Assembly: GCF_001436305.1 (NCBI RefSeq)
Contig: NZ_AZFO01000006.1
Span: 1 to 64,000 of the forward strand
Direction: 5' to 3'
From: Lactobacillus ultunensis DSM 16047
GTDB taxonomy: Bacteria > Bacillota > Bacilli > Lactobacillales > Lactobacillaceae
DNA length: 64,000 nucleotides
In this document: positions 39,068-47,407 of the stretch, in pieces
Numbering within the stretch: the first letter of the stretch is position 1
Layout of the letters: the number at the start of each line of letters is the position of its first letter
Made by a program: the position numbers and the translations under genes
The notes under the pieces: model-generated
Seen by the model: only the letters and a program-made list of their open reading frames with translations
The model's database searches: none
Told to the model about the DNA's origin: nothing

Positions 39068-40579
39068 CTAAATCATTCCAGTAATCAATCCTGTTCCATA
39101 CAAGAACACACAACAAATTACCAGGTACAAACTGCCCCATTTGACAGTTTCTTTCAAAATCTCACCTTCATCGCCTTCACGACTAATCGCACCAGTTGCA
39201 ACTGCAATATTCTGTGGCGAAAGCATCCCTGCCGTCGCACCAGTCATGTTTGATGCCACAACCCAATACTTGTTCACGCCCAAACTCGTAGCAGCAGACA
39301 GCTGCAAATTACCAAATAAAACGTTCGCAGATGTAGCCGAACCAGTTAAGAATGTACCCAAAGCACCAATTAATGGCGCAAATAATGGATATACTGGGCC
39401 GAGCAAACTAACCAGTGCGGCAGCCAGCGCTTCTGTCATACCAGCATAAACCATTACCTTAGCCAAACCAACAATGGCACAAACTGTAACAGTCGTCTTA
39501 CCTACGCCCTTAATGGACTCAACCAGAATCTGCATCATCTTCTTGAAGCTAACTTGAATTGCCCCACCGATTAAAGCAGCAATTAAAATCAAAGTACCAG
39601 GAGATGAAAGAAAATTAATTGAGAGCGTATTAGGATTTTTACCACTGTAAACAACCAAATTCATTGTTGCCTTATTCAATAAATTGTTAACGGCTGGCAC
39701 CAATGAAGAAGCCAAGATAACAAAAATAAAGATCAAAATGAAAGTTGAACAAGCCTTAAGCAAATCCTTATTTGCTGGCCGTTCTACATCGGATTCTTCT
39801 TCGTCTTCATGCCATCTAGTAAGCCAAATCGTAACAGCAATGGAGCAGATAGATCCAGCAATAGCAGGCAATTCTGCACCAACAAATCTCGCAGCTATTA
39901 CCTGGGGAATCGCCATTGCCAAGCCAGACATAAATGTGATTAAACCCACACCTTTAATAGCCTTAACTCCGCCACCGGTTAAGATTACCAAAATAAATGG
40001 CACAAGGATTACCAAAATGCACAACTGCACTGATACCAAGAAAGACAAAGCAACCTGATCTAAATTCGTAACTTCAGCTAATGTCAAAATTGGCAGACCG
40101 ATTGCGCCATAAGCCGTTGCTGTCGTATTAGCGATCAAACTAATTACGGATGCTTGAATCGGCTTCAAACCAAAGGCAATCAAAATACCTGCAGAAATCG
40201 CTACTGCTGTACCAAAACCTGCAATTGACTCCAAAAAGCCACCGAAGCCCCAAGCAATAATCAATACAATGATTCGCTTATCCGTTGAAATTGTCGCTAA
40301 CATATCCTGAATAGTTTTCATCCCACCGGATTCATTCGTTACATTGTACGCAAAAAGAGCGGCCACGATCACAAACATGATCGGCCAGATTCCCATGATT
40401 ATTCCTTCTAAAGCTCCAGTCATAGTATCGATTACTGGCAATTTAAAGCTGAAAATCGCTAGTATAATGGTTAAAATTAGTCCAACCACACAAGCACGTG
40501 CTGCGGGCATGCGCATTACACCTAGCGAAATAATTAGCCAAATAATCGGCACCAAAGCAATTGCAAATTTAATCCACAT
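39068..40579 (-). CDS. lctP: L-lactate permease family protein
   Basis: A 503-residue membrane protein with about 12-13 segments. Family blocks: Phe-Gly-Gly-Phe-Leu-Glu-Ser-Ile-Ala-Gly-Phe-Gly near residue 113, Gly-Ala-Leu-Gly-Thr-Phe-Leu-Thr-Gly-Ser near 406, and Leu-Gly-Val-Asn near 438 followed by Ala-Ser-Asn. LctP proteins import lactate or glycolate with protons; in a lactic acid bacterium it may exchange lactate or serve when sugar runs out. Monocistronic: terminator downstream, long gap upstream. Confidence 0.92.
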   Translation of the reverse strand: MWIKFAIALVPIIWLIISLGVMRMPAARACVVGLILTIILAIFSFKLPVIDTMTGALEGIIMGIWPIMFVIVAALFAYNVTNESGGMKTIQDMLATISTDKRIIVLIIAWGFGGFLESIAGFGTAVAISAGILIAFGLKPIQASVISLIANTTATAYGAIGLPILTLAEVTNLDQVALSFLVSVQLCILVILVPFILVILTGGGVKAIKGVGLITFMSGLAMAIPQVIAARFVGAELPAIAGSICSIAVTIWLTRWHEDEEESDVERPANKDLLKACSTFILIFIFVILASSLVPAVNNLLNKATMNLVVYSGKNPNTLSINFLSSPGTLILIAALIGGAIQVSFKKMMQILVESIKGVGKTTVTVCAIVGLAKVMVYAGMTEALAAALVSLLGPVYPLFAPLIGALGTFLTGSATSANVLFGNLQLSAATSLGVNKYWVVASNMTGATAGMLSPQNIAVATGAISREGDEGEILKETVKWGSLYLVICCVFLYGTGLITGMI

Positions 40580-40938
40580 CTAATCTCTCCATAAAAAAAT
40601 ATCTATTAAATATTTAATCATTTCTTGATTAAAAAGAAAAATTAGATAACCATTTTTACAGATTTATTAGAAATTCTAAAACTTTTGCTTGCAAGTTTGG
40701 CTAACAAACTATATAACAATTAATGGAAAGTAAAATTTCTCACATCATTTTGAAACCACTCCGCGGAATAGAGTGGTTTCTTTTTTTCACTAAAAGCATT
40801 TTCATAGACTTTTTGTATATTAATTTCTAAAATATAGCTTAAATAAAAAATAATTTAGCTTTTCTTGATCTAAATCAATTATTTTAGTCAAAATTATTTT
40901 TATACTTAAGACAACAAATTAATATAGGAGAAACTCAT
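40580..40938. other. Gene-free stretch between lctP and the FMN-binding protein gene
   Basis: 359 bases, AT-rich. It should hold the lctP promoter (minus) and the promoter for the plus-strand gene at 40939. The only distinct structure is a promoter-like pair and an orphan terminator on the plus strand (40689-40787), described separately. Several AAATAATTTAGC-like and GATTAAA-like stretches are present but no clear catabolite site. Confidence 0.6.
40689..40787 (+). ncRNA. Candidate small RNA: promoter followed by orphan terminator
   Basis: TTGCAA (40689-40694), 17 bases, TATAAC (40712-40717) make a fair promoter. A perfect 10-bp hairpin GAAACCACTC/GAGTGGTTTC with seven T follows at 40752-40787. 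A transcript of about 60 bases would result. No plus-strand gene ends upstream, so this terminator has no other owner. Inference only. Confidence 0.4.
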
Positions 40939-41304
40939 ATGAAAAAATTAGATTCAACTAAACTTACTGACAAACAAATCGAATTCTTCAAGACTCACCT
41001 AGCATACCTTGCTACAGTTGATGCCAACGGTGAACCACAAATCGGCCCTAAGCAATCAATGAAGGTGCTTGATAATGGTCACTTGCAATATCTTGAAAAG
41101 ACCAAGGCTCATGCTTATGAGAACCTTAAGAATGGTTCTAAGGCAGCTGTGGTTGTTGCAGACGTTCCTACTCACACCAATGTCCGCATTAAGGGTACTG
41201 CTCATATTCATGAAAATGATGACTACCAAAAGAAGATCGCTACTGAAGGTGGCGCACCAAATGCTTATGTAGTAGACATTGATATCGAAGAAATTTTCGA
41301 ATAA
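40939..41304 (+). CDS. Pyridoxamine 5'-phosphate oxidase-like FMN-binding protein
   Basis: A 121-residue split-barrel protein. Leu-Ala-Thr-Val-Asp-Ala-Asn-Gly-Glu-Pro-Gln-Ile-Gly-Pro is the typical opening of the PNPOx-like family, followed by Lys-Thr-Lys-Ala-His-Ala-Tyr-Glu-Asn-Leu and Arg-Ile-Lys-Gly-Thr-Ala. These small proteins bind FMN or F420-like cofactors and reduce unknown substrates. An AGGAG site precedes the ATG. Monocistronic with its own terminator. Confidence 0.85.
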   Translation: MKKLDSTKLTDKQIEFFKTHLAYLATVDANGEPQIGPKQSMKVLDNGHLQYLEKTKAHAYENLKNGSKAAVVVADVPTHTNVRIKGTAHIHENDDYQKKIATEGGAPNAYVVDIDIEEIFE

Positions 41305-41320
41305 TTTAAGGCATTAAAAA

Positions 41321-41350
41321 TACCAGGCAAATCTGCCTGGTAATTTTTTT
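41321..41350. terminator. Bidirectional terminator
   Basis: Perfect nine-bp stem TACCAGGCA/TGCCTGGTA, four-base loop, T-run on plus and A-run before the stem, between convergent genes. Confidence 0.88.
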
Positions 41351-41359
41351 GCTCTAATT

Positions 41360-42154
41360 TTAACGGTGTTTAATCACATGAAAAGCATAAGCAACTAAAT
41401 AGATTGCTACTTCGATTGTGGCAATGAAGAAAGTTACTGGCCAGTTGGTAATAAAACCAAGATACAGCCCTGCCCAAACACCGATTAAGGCAAAGGCAAT
41501 TGACCAACCGATCATTGCTGGAATCGTTCTTCCAATATAACGGGCGGTCGAGGACGGCAATGTCAGCAAAATGAAGACCAACAGAGAACCGACAATCTGA
41601 GCACCAATTGCAACTGACATAGCTAAAGCAATCAAAAAGATGATACCCACGAATCCTGCATGTACGCCATGCGCAACAGCACCGATATGGTCGAATGAAT
41701 CAAAGTTCAAATTTCTCTGTACTAGCAAAATCATCAATAAAACAATGACTGATAAAACGACTAGTTGAACTACGCCCTGCTTGTCAACACCGATGATACT
41801 GCCGAAAAGAATATTAGTGGCATAACGACTATTCGAGCCTGAAATTGCTAGGAATAATACACCTAAACCAATAAACAAAGCGGAAATAGCACTAATCGAC
41901 GATTCCTTCTGATCACTATGAATGGATAACTCACCAACGCCAATTGAACCAAGCAAAGTGAACAGTAGCATCCCCCATAACGGCGCTATACCGATAAATA
42001 CCGCAAAGGCAGCACCGGCAAAGCCAATTTCTGACAAGGTGTGAGCCAAAAATGCATAGCTCCGCGCTACAACATAAACACCAACGACACCACAGGTAAT
42101 TGCAATAAAAGTACTTGCTAAGAAGGCATAACGCATAAATTCATATTGAAACAT
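41360..42154 (-). CDS. Metal (Zn/Mn) ABC transporter permease
   Basis: A 264-residue permease of the ABC-3 family (ZnuB/AdcB/MtsC) with about eight membrane segments. Features: Gly-Val-Tyr-Val-Val-Ala-Arg-Ser-Tyr-Ala-Phe-Leu-Ala-His-Thr-Leu-Ser-Glu-Ile-Gly near residue 23, and a conserved Gly-Ala-Gln-Ile-Val-Gly-Ser-Leu-Leu-Val near 188. The start overlaps the ATPase stop, so the two are coupled. Forms the membrane channel for zinc or manganese import. Confidence 0.9.
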   Translation of the reverse strand: MFQYEFMRYAFLASTFIAITCGVVGVYVVARSYAFLAHTLSEIGFAGAAFAVFIGIAPLWGMLLFTLLGSIGVGELSIHSDQKESSISAISALFIGLGVLFLAISGSNSRYATNILFGSIIGVDKQGVVQLVVLSVIVLLMILLVQRNLNFDSFDHIGAVAHGVHAGFVGIIFLIALAMSVAIGAQIVGSLLVFILLTLPSSTARYIGRTIPAMIGWSIAFALIGVWAGLYLGFITNWPVTFFIATIEVAIYLVAYAFHVIKHR

Positions 42155-42801
42155 TATTCAAAATCCTCCTTAAAGTCCTTCATCTTGCCCTGTCTGATCG
42201 TTCCCTTATTCAAGTACAGATAATTATTCATGTACTTCTTAGCTAATGGAATATCATGTGTAACAAATAGGACAGTAATTTTATGTTCTTTATTCAGGTG
42301 CTCAATCAAGCCCATTAGTTCTTCTTTAGCAACAGGATCCAAACTAGCCGTTGCTTCATCCAAAATAATCATATTGGGCTGATCAAGCAAAGCTTGAGCT
42401 AAATAAGCACGTTGCTTTTGCCCACCTGAAGCTTCGCCCATCCGCGTATTTTGAATTTCCGTCAAATGAGTTTCACTTAGTTGATGGTTAACCTGATCTT
42501 TTACCTTTTTAGTTTTAAAAAGCGGCGCATTTAATTCAATAAAAGCACGAATTGAAAGTGGATACTCTGAATCAATATTTCTGAACTGTGGCACATAACC
42601 CAGCTTGACGTCTGAAGCGAACTGATAGCTTCCTGTTGTTGGCGTCAGCATCCCCATTAGAATTCTAATCAACGTGGTTTTCCCAGTCCCATTTGGGCCA
42701 AGAAGAGCAGTTGTTGAACCTTCTTCCAATTTAAAGCTTATGTCTTGAAAAACTGTTTTAGTATCAAATTTCATTGAAAGATGATTTACATCTAAAATCA
42801 A
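42154..42801 (-). CDS. Metal (Zn/Mn) ABC transporter ATP-binding protein
   Basis: A 215-residue ABC ATPase: Walker A Gly-Pro-Asn-Gly-Thr-Gly-Lys-Thr-Thr near residue 37, a Tyr-Val-Pro-Gln Q-loop near 70, the signature Ala-Ser-Gly-Gly-Gln-Lys-Gln-Arg near 124, Walker B Met-Ile-Ile-Leu-Asp-Glu-Ala near 145, and the switch His in Thr-His-Asp-Ile. The Tyr-Val-Pro-Gln pattern and context place it in the ZnuC/AdcC group. The binding-protein gene lies 39 bases upstream. Confidence 0.92.
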   Translation of the reverse strand: MILDVNHLSMKFDTKTVFQDISFKLEEGSTTALLGPNGTGKTTLIRILMGMLTPTTGSYQFASDVKLGYVPQFRNIDSEYPLSIRAFIELNAPLFKTKKVKDQVNHQLSETHLTEIQNTRMGEASGGQKQRAYLAQALLDQPNMIILDEATASLDPVAKEELMGLIEHLNKEHKITVLFVTHDIPLAKKYMNNYLYLNKGTIRQGKMKDFKEDFE

Positions 42802-42840
42802 TTTAGCATCCCCTTTGCTTACTAAATTAGTATTTATCTG

Positions 42841-43725
42841 CTATTTATCAATGTTAGCTAAATTTTGATAATTTTCTCTCATCCAACTTAAGTAAGTAGT
42901 GTGGTTAGGAATAGTTTCGCGCACATTTAATACTGGAATATTGTTCTCTTTAGCTAGCTTTACAAAACTCTTCACAGTTGAACTACTTGCTTGCGTATTA
43001 TTAACGAAGAAAGCAATCTTCTTGGCCTTAATTTCATCATTCATCTTATTGATGGTCTTAGGACTAGGGTCGGTACCATTTTCAATTGCCTTTTCAAAGT
43101 CACGATCACCAATCTGATAACCTGCAGTTGCCAATGCATAATCAAAAACAGGTTCACTTACAAATACAGGCTTGTCGCTCTTAGCAGTAGATTTTGCTAA
43201 TTTCTTAATTTGATTAACCTTAGCTAAATATTTTTGACCATTTTCTTTAAAATAAGCTGCATGCTTATGATCAAGCTTCGACAAACGTTTAACTAAATAA
43301 TCAACATACTTAGTTGGCATATCTAAATTGTACCAAATATGTGGATTATCGCCCTTTTTTAATCCCATTAAATCTTCGCCAACTAAAACGGGCTTTTTAT
43401 TAACAGAACTAGCCAGTTTATTCATCCAGCTATCGTATCCTAAGCCATTAGCCACAATAATCTTGGCGGTAGCTAATTTCTTAGCATCATTAGTCGTAGG
43501 TTCAAAGTCATGCGGATCAGTAGCACTATTTTTGATAATAGCAGTCGCTGTCCCATATTTACCTACAATATTCTTAGCAATATCTGCATATACATTAGTT
43601 GTTGTCACGATGGAAAGCTTATCATTATCAGCTTTCTGATGATTAGAACATGCAGAAACTAACAGCATAAGCAATCCAATCACTCCGACAAAAATAGCCG
43701 ATTTAGTAATTCTAGATTTTGGCAT
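42841..43725 (-). CDS. Metal-binding lipoprotein of the Zn/Mn ABC transporter
   Basis: A 294-residue lipoprotein. Lipobox Leu-Val-Ser-Ala-Cys near residue 25 follows a hydrophobic signal. Cluster A-I ligands are visible: His in Asp-Pro-His-Asp-Phe-Glu, His in Asn-Pro-His-Ile-Trp, Glu in Val-Ser-Glu-Pro-Val-Phe, and a late Asp/Glu region (Val-Arg-Glu-Thr). No His-rich loop, so manganese or zinc cannot be decided. The ATG at 43725 has GGAGG nine bases upstream; the frame before it has none. It captures metal outside and hands it to the permease. Confidence 0.9.
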   Translation of the reverse strand: MPKSRITKSAIFVGVIGLLMLLVSACSNHQKADNDKLSIVTTTNVYADIAKNIVGKYGTATAIIKNSATDPHDFEPTTNDAKKLATAKIIVANGLGYDSWMNKLASSVNKKPVLVGEDLMGLKKGDNPHIWYNLDMPTKYVDYLVKRLSKLDHKHAAYFKENGQKYLAKVNQIKKLAKSTAKSDKPVFVSEPVFDYALATAGYQIGDRDFEKAIENGTDPSPKTINKMNDEIKAKKIAFFVNNTQASSSTVKSFVKLAKENNIPVLNVRETIPNHTTYLSWMRENYQNLANIDK

Positions 43726-43795
43726 ATAATTTTTCCTCCATAACAAAAAAGCATTTAAATCAGAAAATTCAGCAACTATCTTCTGACTTAAAGTT

Positions 43796-43824
43796 AGGAT
43801 ATGTCAGTTTAATTATTATGTCAA
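43796..43824 (-). promoter_or_regulatory. Promoter of the metal ABC operon
   Basis: On the minus strand TTGACA (43819-43824), 17 bases, TATCCT (43796-43801). The leader is about 65 bases. Confidence 0.6.
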
Positions 43825-43843
43825 CAATACTTAGACAAGACAA

Positions 43844-43875
43844 ATAGCATCGAAGTCACTTAGACCCGATGCTAT
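43844..43875 (-). terminator. Hairpin between the arsR-type gene and the metal ABC promoter
   Basis: Perfect nine-bp stem ATAGCATCG/CGATGCTAT with a 14-base loop. It lies about 120 bases after the ArsR-type gene and 20 bases before the -35 box of the transporter. The following minus-strand sequence is only moderately T-rich, so termination is likely but not certain; it could also be an operator. Confidence 0.45.
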
Positions 43876-43993
43876 CAATCCTACTTAAAAAGTATAAGAA
43901 ATATTTAAATTAACAAATCTTGCTGAACTTTGTTTAAATGCTTTTTTCTAGAATTACATCATTATATAAACATATTTTTATAAGCTTGTCAAA

Positions 43994-44284
43994 CTAAAAT
44001 CCTTCTTCAACGTGTTGCTTCAAAACATCTAGTATCTTGATAATGTGACTATCGGCTAAACTATAATATTTTTCTTGCTTAACTCGCTCACTTTTTACTA
44101 ATTTAGCTTCTTCTAAGATTCTCAAATGACGCGAAATTGCAGGCTGACTCACATCAAATTGTTTTACTAAATTATTGACGCTGCTTTGATGATGATCATT
44201 TAAATAATAAAGTATTTGGATTCGAATTGGATGATTTAAAGCTCTCGTGATTCGAATAATCTGATCGTTCAATTTTCTCTCCAC
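43994..44284 (-). CDS. ArsR-family transcriptional regulator
   Basis: A 96-residue winged-helix protein. The recognition helix is in Val-Ser-Gln-Pro-Ala-Ile-Ser-Arg-His-Leu-Arg-Ile-Leu, preceded by Ala-Leu-Asn-His-Pro-Ile-Arg-Ile-Gln-Ile-Leu and followed by Val-Lys-Ser-Glu-Arg-Val-Lys-Gln-Glu-Lys-Tyr-Tyr-Ser-Leu. No Cys is present, so it is not an ArsR/CadC alpha3 sensor. Asp/His near residues 81-85 (Ala-Asp-Ser-His) and His near 92 resemble the alpha5 metal site of SmtB/CzrA types. Its place upstream of the Zn/Mn transporter suggests metal-dependent control. Not the MarR-type AdcR usual in cocci. Confidence 0.8.
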   Translation of the reverse strand: MERKLNDQIIRITRALNHPIRIQILYYLNDHHQSSVNNLVKQFDVSQPAISRHLRILEEAKLVKSERVKQEKYYSLADSHIIKILDVLKQHVEEGF

Positions 44285-44328
44285 CTATCATGTTCGTTTT
44301 CTTTAATTATAAACTTTATTATCGCATA

Positions 44329-44352
44329 AAAAAACGCTACCCGAAGGTAGCG
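44329..44352 (-). terminator. Terminator of the fructose operon
   Basis: Stem CGCTACC/GGTAGCG with a CGAA tetraloop (44335-44352) and a run of seven T on the minus strand, 120 bases past the fruA stop. Confidence 0.85.
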
Positions 44353-44474
44353 CAAAACATAACAGAGTATCTTGATTTAAGTAGAGATCATCAAGATGTC
44401 TTTATTATAATACGTTTTTTACACAATTTGTTAAAAAACAAACAATAACTTAAATTATTTAATATTATTATTTT

Positions 44475-46472
44475 TTATTCGTTAGGGTCTTCCTTAACGT
44501 TCTTCTTCCAGAAACTCATGATCAAGGCTGCAACAATTGAGCCAATCACAGTTGCTAAGAAGTAGAACAAGATGTGGCTTGGACCACCGATGTTACCGGC
44601 AAGTGGTGATACCCAAAGACCACCGTGAGGAGCTGGGACACCAACGTGCCACAAACCAACTAAAGCACCACCGACAGCTGAACCAATGATACATGAAGGA
44701 ATTACGTGACCTGGGTCAGCAGCTGCAAATGGAATTGCACCTTCAGTAATGAATGAGAAGCCTAATACCCAGTTAGAAATACCTGCACGACATTCTTCCA
44801 TAGTGTACTTATTCTTAAAGAATGCAGTACCAATAGCAGTAGCAAATGGAGGAACCATACCACCAACCATTACGGCAGCCATTAAGATAGCAGCTGTAGC
44901 TGAGTGTGGATCGTTAGCAAAAGCACCTGAAGCGAAGACATAAGCGGCTTTGTTGAAAGGACCACCCATATCGATAGACATCATACCTGCCAAGATAGTA
45001 GTAAGAAGTACTAAGTTACCAGTACCCATACCATTCAGGAAGTGAGTAATTGCGAAGTTGATTCCACTGAAGATTGGGTTAATGATGTAGAACATAATTG
45101 CTGCAATGAAGAGCAATCCCAAAATTGGGTAGAACAGCATTGGCTTCATACCTTCAACTGAGTGAGGCAAGTTAGCAAATGCTTTCTTCAAACCAACCAT
45201 TAAGTAACCTGCAATGAAACCTGCAGCAATACCACCTAAGAAGCCGGCTGGTGAAGTTGCGTGAGCTTGAACGTTAACTTGGAATTGACCGTTAACGATT
45301 GAAGCCATGTAACCACCAACGAAACCTGGCATCAAGGCTGGCAAATCACCGATTGATTCAGCAATGTAAGCAGCAAGTACTGGAACCATGAAGGCAAAGG
45401 CCAAGTTACCAGCGTTGTTCAAGAAGATAAATGCTGGAGATTTAGCACCACCACCGTAGTTTTCTACGATGAAGGAAATAGCCATCAGGATACCACCACC
45501 AATAACGAATGGAAGCATATGACTAATACCGTTCATTAAGTTCTTGTAGATGCTTGCCCATACGCCTGGCTTTTCTGTGCTTGAAGCTTCTTCTGACTTA
45601 TCAGCAGCACTTGCGTGGTAAACGTCAGCCTTGTTATCCATAATGTCATCAATCAATTCGCCTGGCTTGTTGATACCATCAACAACTGGACGGTTGACTA
45701 AAGGCTTGCCGTCAAAACGTGGCATGTCAACTTTCTTATCAGAAGCAATGATGACACCTTTAGCACGCTTGATTTCATCAGGAGTTAACTTATCCTTAAC
45801 ACCTTCTGAACCGTTGGTTTCGATTCTTACTTCGATGCCGCGCTTCTTACCTTCCTTAATCAAAGCTTCTTGAGCCATGTAAGTGTGGGCAATACCGTTG
45901 ATACATGCAGTAACACCAACGATCAAAGGCTTGTTGTCTTCTTCAGCGTTGCCTTGTGCCTTAGCAGCTTCCTTAGCCTTCTTAGCTTCAGCTGCCTTCT
46001 TGTCTTCTTCATCCTTCTTAGCTTCGGCCTTTTCGAAAAGATCGATAACTTCTTCAGGAGTCTTAGTAGCCTTTAACTTTTCAACTAAGTCTGGGTCAAT
46101 TAATAAACCTGAAAGTTTAGCTAAAGCTTGAAGGTGAGTATTATCAGCACCAGCTGGTGCAGTAATCATGAAGAATAAGTGAACTGGTTGACCATCAAGT
46201 GAGTTGTAGTCAATACCGTCTTTACTCTTAGCAAATAACACACGGGCCTTGTTGATGGACTTGTTACGTGCGTGAGGCATCGCAATTCCGCCACCGATAC
46301 CAGTAGTGGATTCATTTTCACGGTCCCAGATGGACTTGATAAATGCATCTTCGTCATTAACGATATCGGTTGCAACTTCAAGGTCAGCCATTTCTTTAAT
46401 GGCATCTTCTTTGTTCTTCGCCTTGAGGTCCATAATCATGGATTCAGGGCTTAAAATGTCCTTAATTCTCAT
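44475..46472 (-). CDS. fruA: PTS fructose transporter EIIABC
   Basis: A 665-residue fused fructose permease. EIIA: residues 1-150 with the phospho-His in Met-Pro-His-Ala-Arg. An Ala/Lys/Glu-rich linker (about 150-180). EIIB: about 183-285 with the active Cys in Val-Thr-Ala-Cys-Ile-Asn-Gly-Ile-Ala-His-Thr. EIIC: about 310-655 with nine or so membrane segments and the Gly-Gly-Pro-Phe-Asn-Lys-Ala-Ala motif. It imports fructose as fructose-1-phosphate, which FruK then uses. Third gene of fruR-fruK-fruA, 20 bases after fruK. Codon usage looks highly biased, as for a strongly expressed gene. Confidence 0.96.
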   Translation of the reverse strand: MRIKDILSPESMIMDLKAKNKEDAIKEMADLEVATDIVNDEDAFIKSIWDRENESTTGIGGGIAMPHARNKSINKARVLFAKSKDGIDYNSLDGQPVHLFFMITAPAGADNTHLQALAKLSGLLIDPDLVEKLKATKTPEEVIDLFEKAEAKKDEEDKKAAEAKKAKEAAKAQGNAEEDNKPLIVGVTACINGIAHTYMAQEALIKEGKKRGIEVRIETNGSEGVKDKLTPDEIKRAKGVIIASDKKVDMPRFDGKPLVNRPVVDGINKPGELIDDIMDNKADVYHASAADKSEEASSTEKPGVWASIYKNLMNGISHMLPFVIGGGILMAISFIVENYGGGAKSPAFIFLNNAGNLAFAFMVPVLAAYIAESIGDLPALMPGFVGGYMASIVNGQFQVNVQAHATSPAGFLGGIAAGFIAGYLMVGLKKAFANLPHSVEGMKPMLFYPILGLLFIAAIMFYIINPIFSGINFAITHFLNGMGTGNLVLLTTILAGMMSIDMGGPFNKAAYVFASGAFANDPHSATAAILMAAVMVGGMVPPFATAIGTAFFKNKYTMEECRAGISNWVLGFSFITEGAIPFAAADPGHVIPSCIIGSAVGGALVGLWHVGVPAPHGGLWVSPLAGNIGGPSHILFYFLATVIGSIVAALIMSFWKKNVKEDPNE

Positions 46473-46492
46473 ATCTTTTTCCCCTCATAAAA

Positions 46493-47407
46493 TTAAGAAA
46501 TTTGTTCAACCTTAATTTGTGGTAATACTGCATCGATTTGGCTCTTAACCGCAATATCCTTAGTGAAGGCAGTAGCAGCACCACAGGCCATACCAATTCT
46601 GAATCCTTCCTTTGGATCTTGGGTCTTGTAGTAAGTACCAACGAAACCAGCGATCATTGAGTCACCGGCACCAACTGAGTTAACAGCAGTACCAACGGCA
46701 CCCTTAGCATGGTAAACGTGGTCTTGAGTAAGTAAGAAGCCACCTTCACCAGCCATTGAAACCATTACGTTTTGAGCACCCTTATCAAGCAACTTTTGTG
46801 CGTATTCAAGCATTACATCGCTTGAATCAAAGGTTACACCGAAGAGGTCTGCCAATTCGTGGTGGTTAGGTTTGATAACCAATGGCTTGTATTCCAAAGT
46901 ATCAAGAAGGGCTTGACCAGTAGTATCAACTACAAATTCTGCACCTGCTTCCTTAATAGTAGGAAGAAGTGATTGATAGAAATCAGTTGGTAAACTTGGA
47001 GTAAGTGAACCGCTCATTACAACGATGTCACCCTTCTTCAAGTCGTTCAAACGGTCCTTGAATGCAGTGATTTCTTGGTCTGTAATAGCAGGGCCAGCTG
47101 CATTGATTTCAGTTTCCTTTTCTGCGTGAATCTTAACGTTCACACGAGTGTTATCTGAGATAGTAACGAAATCGCTGACGATTCTCTTTTGGTTCAATTG
47201 ACGAACCAATTCCTTACCAGTGAAGCCACCAACAAAGCCCCAGGCAGTGTTGTCAACATCTAATTGGTTAAGGATTTGAGAAACGTTAATTCCTTTACCT
47301 CCTGCTAAAAATGAATCATTGTTAGTTCTGTTAACTTCACCGCGGTTGACCTTTTCTAATTGAAGAACGTAGTCAAGAGCTGGGTTAACAGTTACCGTAT
47401 AAATCAT
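46493..47407 (-). CDS. fruK: 1-phosphofructokinase
   Basis: A 304-residue PfkB-family kinase. Motif one: Phe-Leu-Ala-Gly-Gly-Lys-Gly-Ile-Asn-Val-Ser near residue 33. Motif two: Val-Asn-Ser-Val-Gly-Ala-Gly-Asp-Ser-Met near 250, with the catalytic Asp. Starts Met-Ile-Tyr-Thr-Val-Thr-Val-Asn-Pro-Ala-Leu-Asp, typical of FruK and LacC. It makes fructose-1,6-bisphosphate from the fructose-1-phosphate delivered by FruA. Its start overlaps the fruR stop at 47407. Confidence 0.95.
   Translation of the reverse strand: MIYTVTVNPALDYVLQLEKVNRGEVNRTNNDSFLAGGKGINVSQILNQLDVDNTAWGFVGGFTGKELVRQLNQKRIVSDFVTISDNTRVNVKIHAEKETEINAAGPAITDQEITAFKDRLNDLKKGDIVVMSGSLTPSLPTDFYQSLLPTIKEAGAEFVVDTTGQALLDTLEYKPLVIKPNHHELADLFGVTFDSSDVMLEYAQKLLDKGAQNVMVSMAGEGGFLLTQDHVYHAKGAVGTAVNSVGAGDSMIAGFVGTYYKTQDPKEGFRIGMACGAATAFTKDIAVKSQIDAVLPQIKVEQIS

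Noticed and set aside
40723-40830. A 35-codon open frame over the orphan terminator
   Set aside because: No ribosome binding site, and it runs through a perfect terminator stem; a chance frame.
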